Positions 42,573 through 50,729 of a stretch of DNA of 64,000 nucleotides are shown here, one piece after another. Positions within the stretch are counted from its first letter, which is position 1. Each line of letters starts with the position of its first letter. Source of the DNA: an uncultured Prevotella sp. (GTDB lineage Bacteria > Bacteroidota > Bacteroidia > Bacteroidales > Bacteroidaceae); assembly GCA_944320305.1 (NCBI GenBank), contig CALUGW010000002.1, positions 62,001 to 126,000 of the forward strand, written 5' to 3'. The position numbers and the translations under genes were made by a program. The notes beneath the pieces are model-generated. The model was not told where the DNA came from and made no database searches. It worked only from the letters and a program-made list of their open reading frames with translations.

Positions 42573-43076
42573 TCATTCCTCAATCTCGACAGCCTCCTCC
42601 TCGTCCACTACCGGAAGGTCCATTACCGGCAGCTGCCTGTCAATGGCCGCGTTGAACGAAATGATGGTCTCGCTGCGCGAAAGACCCAGCGGCTGGAGCT
42701 TGTCGTGAATGATGTTGAGCAGATGATGGTTGTTGAAAGCGTAGATTTTGATGAACATATCAAAATCGCCCGTAGTGTAGTGGCACTCCACCACCTCGGG
42801 AATGTTGCGCAACTCGCCCACAACCTTGTCGAAATCCTCCGGATTCTTGAGGTTAAGGCCGATGTAGGCGCACGTCTCATAGCCTATCTTCTCAGGGTCG
42901 ATAACAAACTGCGACCCTTTGAGTATGCCCATGTTGGTCAGCTTCTGTATGCGCTGGTGGATGGCTGCGCCACTGACATTGCACGAGCGGGCCACTTCGA
43001 GGAAAGGTATTCTGGCGTTGCCCGCTATGAGACGCAGAATCTGTTTGTCCAATTTATCCAATCTTTGATACACCAT
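42573..43076 (-). CDS. Lrp/AsnC-family transcriptional regulator
   Basis: This 167-residue protein has an N-terminal winged HTH (LDKLDKQILRLIAGNARIPF, LEVARSCNVSGAAIHQRIQK). A C-terminal RAM ligand domain includes VVECHYTTGDFDMFIKIYAF. Its acidic tail ends VDEEEAVEIEE. The start at 43076 fits a consensus promoter at 43099-43129. It would respond to an amino acid and regulate metabolic genes; the regulon cannot be inferred. Confidence 0.93.
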   Translation of the reverse strand: MVYQRLDKLDKQILRLIAGNARIPFLEVARSCNVSGAAIHQRIQKLTNMGILKGSQFVIDPEKIGYETCAYIGLNLKNPEDFDKVVGELRNIPEVVECHYTTGDFDMFIKIYAFNNHHLLNIIHDKLQPLGLSRSETIISFNAAIDRQLPVMDLPVVDEEEAVEIEE

Positions 43077-43098
43077 TATGATTTTTGTATTATGGTTA

Positions 43099-43129
43099 CA
43101 AAGATACAATTAAAATTCGATTCTAACAA
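43099..43129 (-). promoter_or_regulatory. Promoter of the Lrp-family gene
   Basis: Minus strand TATCTTTG at 43106-43099 and TTG at 43129-43127, 20 bases apart. The -7 box is 23 bases upstream of the ATG at 43076. Confidence 0.6.
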
Positions 43130-43171
43130 CAAAACTATAAGACAACTTTGGTTATCCGGGGCTGAATGAAA

Positions 43172-43636
43172 TCATTTGGCGGCATTTTCGGCCGAATACA
43201 CCACTCTGAGCGCGCCTGCCGAGCGCAGCGCGCGCTTCACCTCCTCAATAATTCCCATCGGCGTGGCACTGTCGGCGCGCAGGTTCACGGTCATGTCCTG
43301 AGCCTTTTCGGCAGACATACGCGAGCGCTCGGCGGCGATAAACTTGGGAATGTCGGCCATGTCAACGATCCTGTCGTTGACCTGCACACACACAGCAGAG
43401 TCGCCGCCTGCACCACGCAGCCCGGCGGGACGGCCGATGTAGATGTATGTCGCGCCCGACCTGTTGGCCAGCTTCTCTATCTGCGAGCCTTTGGGCGGGT
43501 CGTAGTCAACCTTGACAGCAGAGTTTCTGACGTGCGTCACAATCATAAAGAAGAAGAGAACAGTGAAGATAAGGTCGGGCAGCGAGGCCGTATTAAGCCC
43601 CGGCACCTCGCGGCGCGACTTGCGGAAACGGCTCAT
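43172..43636 (-). CDS. exbD: ExbD/TolR-family biopolymer transport protein (second copy)
   Basis: This 154-residue protein has one N-terminal transmembrane helix following a basic stretch (LPDLIFTVLFFFMIVTHVR). Its acidic residue in the helix (Asp) is the one used for proton flow in ExbD. The periplasmic part ends with SATPMGIIEEVKRALRSAGA, the ExbD C-terminal motif. Its ATG overlaps the stop of the first exbD. Two different ExbD proteins per ExbB are normal in Bacteroidetes. Confidence 0.88.
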   Translation of the reverse strand: MSRFRKSRREVPGLNTASLPDLIFTVLFFFMIVTHVRNSAVKVDYDPPKGSQIEKLANRSGATYIYIGRPAGLRGAGGDSAVCVQVNDRIVDMADIPKFIAAERSRMSAEKAQDMTVNLRADSATPMGIIEEVKRALRSAGALRVVYSAENAAK

Positions 43637-44229
43637 CTGCGGCCTCCTTCCCCCTCAATCTCGCCTTCCGACAGGCGCACCGGGTAATACTCCCTCACCG
43701 CCTCCTGCTGCTCAGCGGTGCATTCGGCATAGCGGCGGGCGAAGCGACGGCGGGCCAGACGGTCGCGCAGCTCGTTGTAGGCAGCCGCGACGGCGTCCTG
43801 AACGGCAAAATATGCCTTATAGGTGGCGGCACGGTCGGCGCGGATGAAGACCACATGATTGGCCGTGACGCTGCAGCGGCCGAGCAGCGGAATGTCGCGC
43901 CACACCCGCTCGGGCAGGTCGGCGCGGCCCGACTTGTTGTCGATGAACTCCATGACAGCGTCTTTCAGACCGGCCTTCGCCACGGGGCGTCCGTTGCAGG
44001 TGAGGCTGTCGGCGGCGTCGATGGCAATGACCATCACGTTGCGCCGCTTCACCTCGGCCACCGCCTGCTCCTTGTCTGCGGGCATGGGTGGCAGCTGCCG
44101 CACAATGCCCTCGTCGGAATCCATCGATGTTGTCACAAGAAAGAACGTCAGCAGCATGAAAGAAATGTCTGCCGTTGACGTGGTGTTCAGTTCCGGCACG
44201 CGGTGCTTTCTGTCACGGTTTCTAAGCAT
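43633..44229 (-). CDS. exbD: ExbD/TolR-family biopolymer transport protein (first copy)
   Basis: This 198-residue protein begins PELNTTSTADISFMLLTFFLVTT (quoted as STADISFMLLTFFLV), the ExbD helix with its conserved Asp. The periplasmic domain contains NHVVFIRADRAATYKAYFAV. A C-terminal extension of charged residues is longer than in E. coli ExbD. It lies 12 bases after the small membrane protein gene in the exbB operon. Confidence 0.88.
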   Translation of the reverse strand: MLRNRDRKHRVPELNTTSTADISFMLLTFFLVTTSMDSDEGIVRQLPPMPADKEQAVAEVKRRNVMVIAIDAADSLTCNGRPVAKAGLKDAVMEFIDNKSGRADLPERVWRDIPLLGRCSVTANHVVFIRADRAATYKAYFAVQDAVAAAYNELRDRLARRRFARRYAECTAEQQEAVREYYPVRLSEGEIEGEGGRR

Positions 44230-44241
44230 AGGTCCCTCGTG

Positions 44242-44766
44242 TCAGTGTTTGGAGTTGATCCGGCGGCCAAGCCCCGACACGCCGAACGCCACAAGTAGCA
44301 CGGCCACAGCGCCGAGAACAAGCGACGTGTTGATGAACATATCCGTTAGCTTGAGCCATCCTGCCTCGCTGAACACCTTGCCGTTGATGAGCAACGGCTC
44401 GTCAGACCCGAGGGCGAACGTAAGACAGAGAGTGACGACCAGCAGTCCGGCGACGGCCAGGGCTATGCGCCCCGAGGGCACGCCATGGGTCTCATAGCGG
44501 CTTCCGCCGTGCCTCACCACGCCGTGAACCATCGACACCACGGCCGCAATCACGGCCGCAATGCTGAGCGCATAGGTGTAAACGAGAAGAGCGTCGGTGA
44601 GCAGCGGGGCGTTGAACTGCGGGTCGGCGGCATACGGCAGGTCGTAGCCCACCACGAAAAAAGCGCCGAAAAGCACTGCCGACAGCGCCACCAGCACCGC
44701 CAGCACACGCCCCGACACGCGGTCGGAAGACGCGGCGTACCGCCTTTTCAAGCCCTTATTGTGCAT
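44242..44766 (-). CDS. Four-helix membrane protein in the exbB operon
   Basis: This protein of about 174 residues has four predicted helices (VLAVLVALSAVLFGAFFVVG, YTYALSIAAVIAAVVSMVHG, RIALAVAGLLVVTLCLTFAL, LVLGAVAVLLVAFGVSGL). It is encoded between exbB and the first exbD, overlapping exbB's 3' end. Bacteroidetes exb loci often carry such a protein; its role in the proton-driven complex is not known. The frame may begin three codons earlier at 44775. Confidence 0.72.
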   Translation of the reverse strand: MHNKGLKRRYAASSDRVSGRVLAVLVALSAVLFGAFFVVGYDLPYAADPQFNAPLLTDALLVYTYALSIAAVIAAVVSMVHGVVRHGGSRYETHGVPSGRIALAVAGLLVVTLCLTFALGSDEPLLINGKVFSEAGWLKLTDMFINTSLVLGAVAVLLVAFGVSGLGRRINSKH

Positions 44767-45610
44767 TGCGCTCAAGCTTATAACGCATTATTGTGTCAAG
44801 AAGCGTTATCGAAGACTCCTCCATCTGCGACGTGAGATGCTCTATCTTGGAGAGGATGTAGTTGTAGAACACCTGCAGAACCAGCGCCACAATGATTCCG
44901 AAAATGGTGGTGATGAGAGCCACTTTCATGCCCGCCGCCACGATGGTGGTGTTGATGTCGCCCGCCAGACGGATCTGGTCGAAAGCCATCACCATGCCAA
45001 TCACCGTGCCGAGAAATCCCAGCGACGGCGCCATCGATATGAACAGCGTTATCCACGAGCATCCTTTCTCCAGATTAGCGGCCTGCACCGAGCCGTAGGA
45101 CACAATCGAACGCTCGATATTGTCCATCGACTCGCTGATCCGTGTCAGCCCCTGATAGCAGATGGAGGCCACAGGGCCGCGTGTCGAGCGGCACAGGTCC
45201 TTGGCCGCCTCAATGTCGCCCGCCTCCACTTTGGCGTCAACATCCTCCATGAATTTCTTCGCGTTGATTTCCGAGAGCGTAAGATAAATGATGCGCTCGA
45301 TGCAGAACGCCAGTCCGAGCACCAGCGCGAGAGCCACCAGCGACATGAATCCCGCGCTGCCTTCGATGAAGCGCGTCTTCAGCTCCTTGTGCAGCCCGGC
45401 CGCCTCCGTGGCCTCGACCGCAACCTCTTCGCCATCGGCCAGGTCGGTGTCGCTGACCATATTGAGTTCCGCCGAATCCGCCGCAACGTTGCTTCCGCTG
45501 TCGCTCTTCACAACAAAAGAGGTGTCATTGCCGGCTTTGTCTTGTGCCATAGCCACCGGGTTATGTGCCGTCAAAGCCATAATTGCGCACAGTGCAATCA
45601 ACTTTCTCAT
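44756..45610 (-). CDS. exbB: ExbB/TolQ-family proton channel protein
   Basis: This 284-residue protein has a signal-like N-terminus and an acidic linker. Three helices follow: GFMSLVALALVLGLAFCIER, SMAPSLGFLGTVIGMVMAF and MKVALITTIFGIIVALVLQV. The PSLGFLGTV segment is the family signature. With the two ExbD proteins it converts the proton gradient into force for TonB-dependent uptake across the outer membrane. Its ATG is only 30 bases from the mature 3' end of tRNA-Ser. Confidence 0.92.
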   Translation of the reverse strand: MRKLIALCAIMALTAHNPVAMAQDKAGNDTSFVVKSDSGSNVAADSAELNMVSDTDLADGEEVAVEATEAAGLHKELKTRFIEGSAGFMSLVALALVLGLAFCIERIIYLTLSEINAKKFMEDVDAKVEAGDIEAAKDLCRSTRGPVASICYQGLTRISESMDNIERSIVSYGSVQAANLEKGCSWITLFISMAPSLGFLGTVIGMVMAFDQIRLAGDINTTIVAAGMKVALITTIFGIIVALVLQVFYNYILSKIEHLTSQMEESSITLLDTIMRYKLERNAQ

Positions 45611-45640
45611 ATCTTACGCAAGCCAGATTAGTGTCAACAG

Positions 45641-45728
45641 CGGAGAGAGGGGGATTCGAACCCCCGTGGCGCTTTTGGCGCCTACACGCTTTCCAGGCGT
45701 GCCTCTTAAGCCACTCGAGCATCTCTCC
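45641..45728 (-). tRNA. tRNA-Ser (anticodon GGA)
   Basis: The 88-base gene folds with acceptor stem GGAGAGA/TCTCTCC, discriminator G, D-arm and anticodon stem CACGC/GCGTG. The loop CTGGAAA gives anticodon GGA (45694-45692). A long variable arm (GGCGCCAAAAGCGCC region) is typical of serine, and the T-arm is GGGGGTTCGAATCCCCC. CCA is not encoded. It lies between the TatD and exbB genes on the same strand. Confidence 0.95.
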
Positions 45729-45832
45729 CAGCCTAACGCGGTGCAAAATTAATGCTTTTATGTGTATTTGAGCAAACTTGCCGGGCTATTTATGTTTCTT
45801 TAACTGAATCGAAACGCGACCGCGCCCAGATC

Positions 45833-46612
45833 TCACCGGTTGTCCAACCGGCCGAAAATGCGCTCCACGGTGGCCTCGGTGGCCTTGGCGACAGTCTCCT
45901 CCGGCACGCCGTAGCACTGGGCGGCACGCGCCAGGACATGGCTCACAAAGGCGCTCTCGTTGCGCTTCCCGCGCATGGGCACCGGCGCCATATAGGGCGA
46001 GTCGGTCTCAAGTACTATGCGGTCGAGCGGAATGTGCGGCAGCACTTCGGGCAGGTGTGACTTCTTGAAAGTGAGCACCCCGCCGATGCCGAGCGCGAAG
46101 TTGTCGAAGCGCAGCAGCTCCTCGGCCTCGCGCCCGTTGCCCGTGAAGCAGTGGAACACCCCGCCCGCCAGGTCGCCGGCATAGCGGCGCAGTATGCCCA
46201 CCATCTCGTTCTGCCCCTTTCGGCAGTGGATCATCAGCGGCAGGCGAAGCTCCACGGCCCAGCGCACCTGCTCCTCGAAGGCCTCAAGCTGCTCTTTCTC
46301 GAACTCGCGGCTCCAGTAGAAGTCAAGCCCCACCTCGCCGATGGCTATGAAGCGGCTGTCGGCCAGCGTCCTCATCCGGGCCAGAACGTCGCGAAAATCA
46401 GCCCGCACCTCTTCAGGATGAAGGCCTATCATGGGGTAAGCGAAGCCCGGATAGCGTTCGCACGTGGCGAGCACGGTGGACACAGAGTCGAGGTTTATGG
46501 CCGGAACGAACACGCGAGACACTCCGGCGGCGCGCGCCCTGGCCACCACCTCGTCGCGGTCGGCGTCAAACTCAGGCCCGTCTATATGGGCGTGAGTGTC
46601 GGTATAATTCAT
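45833..46612 (-). CDS. TatD-family metal-dependent hydrolase (DNase)
   Basis: This 259-residue TIM-barrel enzyme begins with the metal-binding YTDTHAHID. It contains AIGEVGLDFYWSREFEKEQ, PLMIHCRKGQNEM, GGVFHCFTGNGREAEELL and LETDSPYMAPVPMRGKRNE, the four TatD signatures. These enzymes are 3'-5' exonucleases acting on DNA and possibly D-aminoacylated substrates. It follows the polyprenyl synthase gene by about 80 bases on the same strand. Confidence 0.93.
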   Translation of the reverse strand: MNYTDTHAHIDGPEFDADRDEVVARARAAGVSRVFVPAINLDSVSTVLATCERYPGFAYPMIGLHPEEVRADFRDVLARMRTLADSRFIAIGEVGLDFYWSREFEKEQLEAFEEQVRWAVELRLPLMIHCRKGQNEMVGILRRYAGDLAGGVFHCFTGNGREAEELLRFDNFALGIGGVLTFKKSHLPEVLPHIPLDRIVLETDSPYMAPVPMRGKRNESAFVSHVLARAAQCYGVPEETVAKATEATVERIFGRLDNR

Positions 46613-46691
46613 AATTTGCAGTTGTCAATAAATGTGTGTAAACGCTTAAGACAGACCGTTGCCGCCCGGCGAAACGGCCGGCGGCGGCACA

Positions 46692-47666
46692 CTACACCTC
46701 CCTGTGCACCAGCTCACGCATGAAGAGGCGCAGCTGCCGCTTGCGCTCCTCAGGCACCTGCACCCGGTCAAGACACTTGGCGGCCTCGCCGAAGTAATGG
46801 CTTATCTTCTCCTCGCAGAGCCGGCGTATGCCGATGCGGTCGTAGAGGCCGGTCACGGCGGCTATCTTCTCCTGACGGTCAAAGTCTGTTGCCGAGACCC
46901 ACCGCGCCAGTTCGGCGCGCTGCGTCTCGTCGGCGCGCTGGAAAGCGTTGATGAGCATGTAGGTCTTCTTGTTCGACACGATGTCGCCGCCGATGGCCTT
47001 GCCGAACACCTTCGGGTCGCCGTAGACATCGAGCAGGTCGTCCTGCAGCTGGAACGCCAGCCCGAGCTGCTCGCCGAAGCGGTAGAGGCTGTCGGCGTCG
47101 GCGGCAGGAGCGTCGGCCAGGAAGGCCCCTGTCTTGGCGGCGCAGGCCAGCAGCACGCTCGTCTTGAGGCGTATCATCTCTATGTACTCGCCCTCGGTCA
47201 CGTCGTTGCGGCGCTCAAAGTCCATGTCATACTGCTGCCCCTCGCCTATCTCGAGCGCCGTCTCTGTGAAGAGGTCGAGCACGGGCTTCAGCTTCGCGGG
47301 GTCGCACGAGGCCATGCGCTGGTAGGCAAGCACGAGCATGGAGTCGCCCGAGAGGATGGCGGTGTTGGCGTCCCACTTCTTGTGGACGGTGGGCCTGCCG
47401 CGCCTCACGTCGGCATTGTCCATCAGGTCGTCGTGCAGCAGCGTGTAGTTGTGATACGTCTCAAGGCCGCAGGCCTGCATGAGGATGCTGTCGGGGTCGT
47501 CCTTATAAATATTGTACGCGAGCAGCATGAGCACCGGACGGATGCGCTTGCCGCCGATGGAGAGCACGTATTTTATCGGAGCGTAGATGGTCTCCGGCTT
47601 GCGGTCGTAGCTCAGGTTGTCAAGAAAACGGTTGATACGGCCGAGCAGTTCGTTTGGTGTTAGCAT
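46692..47666 (-). CDS. Polyprenyl (geranylgeranyl/octaprenyl-type) diphosphate synthase
   Basis: This 324-residue all-helical enzyme condenses isopentenyl diphosphate units. It shows KYVLSIGGKRIRPVLMLL, the first Asp-rich motif in LLHDDLMDNADVRRGRPTVH and the second in FQLQDDLLDVYGDPKVFGK. Its precise chain length cannot be read; it supplies quinone or cell-wall lipid precursors. The start is ATG 47666 (MLTPNELLG); the longer frame runs out of the family pattern. Confidence 0.92.
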   Translation of the reverse strand: MLTPNELLGRINRFLDNLSYDRKPETIYAPIKYVLSIGGKRIRPVLMLLAYNIYKDDPDSILMQACGLETYHNYTLLHDDLMDNADVRRGRPTVHKKWDANTAILSGDSMLVLAYQRMASCDPAKLKPVLDLFTETALEIGEGQQYDMDFERRNDVTEGEYIEMIRLKTSVLLACAAKTGAFLADAPAADADSLYRFGEQLGLAFQLQDDLLDVYGDPKVFGKAIGGDIVSNKKTYMLINAFQRADETQRAELARWVSATDFDRQEKIAAVTGLYDRIGIRRLCEEKISHYFGEAAKCLDRVQVPEERKRQLRLFMRELVHREV

Positions 47667-47719
47667 ATTGTTCACATTAAAAATTGTTCTTGTTCTGAAG
47701 CCGGTGGCGCGCGGGCTTG

Positions 47720-48475
47720 TCACAGCCTGAACACCACTGGGATGCTCACCCGCGTGCGGCAGGGGCGGTCGTTCTGCACTCCCGGCGTCCACTTTGGCAT
47801 GGTGCGCAGCACGCGCATGGCCTCGCGGTTGAGGTATGGATGGGCCGGGGCGGTGACTTTCAGGCCGCTCACTGAGCCGTCGCGCTCCACAATGAACTGC
47901 ACCACCACGCGCCCCTCTATCTTCTGCCGCTCGGCGGCCAGCGGATAGCGAAGGTTGCGCGTGAGCCACTTCATAAACGCCACGGCCCCGCCGGGAAACT
48001 GCGGCAGGCTCTCCACCACGCGGAAGTCGAGCGGCTTGTCGTCCATCAGCTCCGCCGGAGCTGACGAGGAGTCGCGCTGGCCGGGCCTCAGCACGTCGTC
48101 GAGCGGCTCCATGGCATGGTCGGCCACAAGAGTCTCCGGGTCGAACAGCTTGCGGCGCTGGTCGTCAGCCGGGCTGTCGTCCACGATTCTGGTCTTCCGC
48201 GCGGCGTCGGCGTCAGCCTCCGCCGGCTCCGCCACGCGCAGCACGGTGTGGGGCAGCATCATGGGCACGAGGCCGTCGTCGCGCTCGGGCAGCAGCGCCG
48301 AGAGACTGTCGGCCCCGTCGTCGGCGGCACTGGTGCCGCCGTTGTACTCAAGCATCACAAACATAACGGCAAGCACAAGCACAAGACCAAGCAGAAACCA
48401 CGTGGGTCTGCCCGACTCCAGGTCGGCTTCCTTTGTCTTCTTTATGTCCATTTGCCGTATAATATTCGCCGCCAT
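47720..48475 (-). CDS. TonB-family energy transducer
   Basis: This 251-residue protein has one N-terminal transmembrane helix (TWFLLGLVLVLAVMFVMLEY). A long acidic, Pro-containing periplasmic linker follows. The TonB C-terminal domain has LPQFPGGAVAFMKWLTRNLR, EGRVVVQFIVERDGSVSGLK and MRVLRTMPKWTPGVQND. It would couple an ExbB/ExbD pump to outer-membrane receptors. The -7 box TACTTTTG lies at 48521-48514 upstream. Confidence 0.88.
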   Translation of the reverse strand: MAANIIRQMDIKKTKEADLESGRPTWFLLGLVLVLAVMFVMLEYNGGTSAADDGADSLSALLPERDDGLVPMMLPHTVLRVAEPAEADADAARKTRIVDDSPADDQRRKLFDPETLVADHAMEPLDDVLRPGQRDSSSAPAELMDDKPLDFRVVESLPQFPGGAVAFMKWLTRNLRYPLAAERQKIEGRVVVQFIVERDGSVSGLKVTAPAHPYLNREAMRVLRTMPKWTPGVQNDRPCRTRVSIPVVFRL

Positions 48476-48513
48476 TTAGCGTTATTAAACAGTGACGGCA
48501 TTGTTTGATGCTG

Positions 48514-48552
48514 CAAAAGTAGCGCAGATATTTGAAAAAAGGAGTAACTTTG
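48514..48552. promoter_or_regulatory. Divergent -7 boxes of the TonB-like gene and porQ
   Basis: Minus strand TACTTTTG at 48521-48514 serves the TonB-like gene (ATG 48475). Plus strand TAACTTTG at 48545-48552 serves porQ (ATG 48574). Neither has a clear TTG at 19-20 bases. Confidence 0.5.
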
Positions 48553-48573
48553 CCGACAAAATAGCTTAAAGGA

Positions 48574-49518
48574 ATGAAAAAAGTTGTTTTTGCCTTACTG
48601 TGCGCCACCGCCGCGACAACTGCCGGAGCGCAGGAGAGCCAGACGGCGTTCAACTTTCTGCGCCTGCCGGTGAGCGCGCACGTGGCGGCCCTCGGCGGCG
48701 ACAACACAACAATAGTGGAGGACGACCCTACGCTCGTCTTCCACAACCCCGCGCTGATAACAGCCGTGAGCGACATGACCCTGAACCTCAACTTCATGAC
48801 CTACATGGCCGGATCGAAGACAGCCAGCGCCTCGTTCACGCGCGAGTGGCGCGAGCGAGGCTCATGGGCCGTGACGGCACAATACATGGACTACGGCTCG
48901 ATGCGCGAGGTGACGGCCGACAACGTTGAGACGGGCACCTTCTCGGCAAAGGACATCGCCGTGAGCGGAGCCATCGCCTACATCTTCAACGACAGGCTGG
49001 CCGGAGGCGTCAGCGCCAAGTTCATCACCTCGGCGATTGCCGGATACACGGCGCTGGGGGTGGGCGTTGACCTCGGGCTTAACTACTACGACGAGGACCG
49101 CGAGCTGTCGCTCTCGGCCGTGGCGCGCAATCTGGGCGGACAGGTCAAGGCCTACGATGACGACTTCGAGCGCATGCCGTTCGACCTCCAGGCGGGCGTC
49201 ACCAAGCGGCTGGGCCGCTCGCCGCTGCGCCTCTCGGCCACCATGACGCGGCTGCACGACTGGAGCGAGGACTTCATCAACCACTTTGTGGTGGGCGTAG
49301 ACGTCATCCTGTCTGAGAGCATCTACCTCGCGGCGGGCTACAACTTCCGCCGCAACGACGAGATGGGCATCGACGACGCCGACGGCAGCAGCAGCCACGG
49401 CGCCGGACTGTCGTTCGGAGCAGGCCTGCAGCTGGAGCGTTTCAAGCTGCAGGCGTCATACGCCAAGTATCACGTGTCGTCCACATCGCTCAACTTCAAC
49501 GTCTCTTACTCACTCTGA
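48574..49518 (+). CDS. porQ: PorQ-like type IX secretion outer membrane protein
   Basis: This 314-residue beta-barrel protein has a signal peptide ([20 protein letters not shown]). The PorV/PorQ/FadL-type opening is [17 protein letters not shown], with [13 protein letters not shown]. It ends in aromatic beta-strands, [19 protein letters not shown]. PorQ belongs to the outer-membrane part of type IX secretion. The neighbouring cmk gene, 4 bases downstream, fits the porQ-cmk order of Bacteroidetes. A FadL-like transporter is a less likely alternative. Confidence 0.85.
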   Translation: MKKVVFALLCATAATTAGAQESQTAFNFLRLPVSAHVAALGGDNTTIVEDDPTLVFHNPALITAVSDMTLNLNFMTYMAGSKTASASFTREWRERGSWAVTAQYMDYGSMREVTADNVETGTFSAKDIAVSGAIAYIFNDRLAGGVSAKFITSAIAGYTALGVGVDLGLNYYDEDRELSLSAVARNLGGQVKAYDDDFERMPFDLQAGVTKRLGRSPLRLSATMTRLHDWSEDFINHFVVGVDVILSESIYLAAGYNFRRNDEMGIDDADGSSSHGAGLSFGAGLQLERFKLQASYAKYHVSSTSLNFNVSYSL

Positions 49519-49522
49519 CATT

Positions 49523-50227
49523 ATGAAAAAAATAACGATAGCTATTGACGGCCACTCCTCGTGCGGCAAGAGCACGATGGCCAAAGACCTGGCCCGCGAG
49601 ATCGGGTATGTTTACGTTGACACGGGCGCGATGTACCGCGCCGTGACACTCTACGCCATGCGCGCCGGACTGTTCGGCCCCGGCGGCGCCATCGACGCCG
49701 CCGCGCTTGAGGCCCGGATGGGCGACATCCGCATAAGTTTCAGCCTCAACGCCGCCACAGGCCGCCCCGACACGCTGCTCAACGGCGAGAACGTGGAGCG
49801 CGAGATACGCTCCATGGACGTGTCGGAGCGCGTGAGCCAGGTGGCCGCCCTGCCCTTTGTGCGCTCGGCCATGGTGGCGCAGCAGCAGGCCATGGGCCGC
49901 GACAAGGGCGTGGTGATGGACGGGCGCGACATCGGCACCACCGTTTTCCCCGACGCCGAGCTGAAGGTGTTCGTCACGGCCTCGCCCGAGGTGAGGGCGC
50001 GCCGACGCTACGACGAGCTTAAGGCCAAAGGCATGGAGGCCGACTTCAGCGAAATTCTGCGCAACGTGGAGCAGCGCGACTATGCCGACTCCCACCGCGC
50101 CATGTCGCCGCTGCGCAAGGCCGACGACGCCATCGAGCTTGACAACAGCCGCATGACCATAGCCCAGCAGAAGCAGTGGCTGCTGGACCGCTACCGCGAG
50201 GCGTGCGCCGACAAAGCCGAAATTTAA
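49523..50227 (+). CDS. cmk: Cytidylate kinase
   Basis: This 234-residue P-loop kinase phosphorylates CMP/dCMP. It has the Walker [10 protein letters not shown] (10-18), [14 protein letters not shown] and the NMP-binding [20 protein letters not shown]. The lid/C-terminal part has [20 protein letters not shown]. It is full length. In many Bacteroidales ispH follows cmk; here ispH lies 3 kb away on the other strand, after a repeat element and a GH3 gene. Confidence 0.95.
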   Translation: MKKITIAIDGHSSCGKSTMAKDLAREIGYVYVDTGAMYRAVTLYAMRAGLFGPGGAIDAAALEARMGDIRISFSLNAATGRPDTLLNGENVEREIRSMDVSERVSQVAALPFVRSAMVAQQQAMGRDKGVVMDGRDIGTTVFPDAELKVFVTASPEVRARRRYDELKAKGMEADFSEILRNVEQRDYADSHRAMSPLRKADDAIELDNSRMTIAQQKQWLLDRYREACADKAEI

Positions 50228-50565
50228 CACTTGGTTTTGCGCTGAAATAGAAATTATCAGGCGGTTTTCGCCCCCTGATTCCGCCTGAAAACCCGCTTGA
50301 TTTTGCAATAAGGCCCATATCGCGGCGCGATATGGGCCTTATTGCATCGCGATATGGGTCATATTGGAAGCCGAGACAACCCTTTTCGCAGGGCAAAAAG
50401 GGTCGTTTTGAGGCCGAAAAGTGCCGCTTCGGGGGCGGGTTTTATTGCACAATAGGTCGTATAAGGCTTATAAGTCCTATAAGGCCAATGAGTTACAATT
50501 GCACACTCATATTCGGCGTATTTGCGGCCGACGGCAAATAATTTTCAAATAAGCGAAATCTGAGG
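50222..50565 (-). repeat. Interspersed composite element, long copy E (reverse orientation)
   Basis: Read on the minus strand this copy follows copy C block by block. It has ATTTGAAAAT, GTGTGCAATTGTAAC, a CTTATAGGACTTATAAGCC block, CCTATTGTGCAAT, GGCC modules, AATTTCTATTTCAGC and GTGTTAAA. The modules include the 41-bp palindrome at 50305-50345. The stretch 50228-50729 between convergent genes holds no gene beyond this. Confidence 0.78.
50305..50345. terminator. 41-bp near-perfect palindrome, possible bidirectional terminator
   Basis: GCAATAAGGCCCATATCGCG and its exact complement CGCGATATGGGCCTTATTGC are separated by a single G. It is formed by two facing 22-bp modules and lies between the 3' ends of cmk and the GH3 gene. 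Loop geometry is poor for RNA, so a DNA cruciform or binding site is also possible. Confidence 0.45.
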
Positions 50566-50729
50566 GGACAAAGAGACCGGAATTTTAACAACAATAAAAA
50601 CACGTTAATAAATCCGGGAGCCAGAAAGCGCGGCGAAAAGCTTCCACAGCTTTCGGACTCCCGGACCAGACTAACCACATTTGCCTGTATTCTGGCTGCT
50701 GTATCACAACCGCTCAGCAAGCCCTCCGC

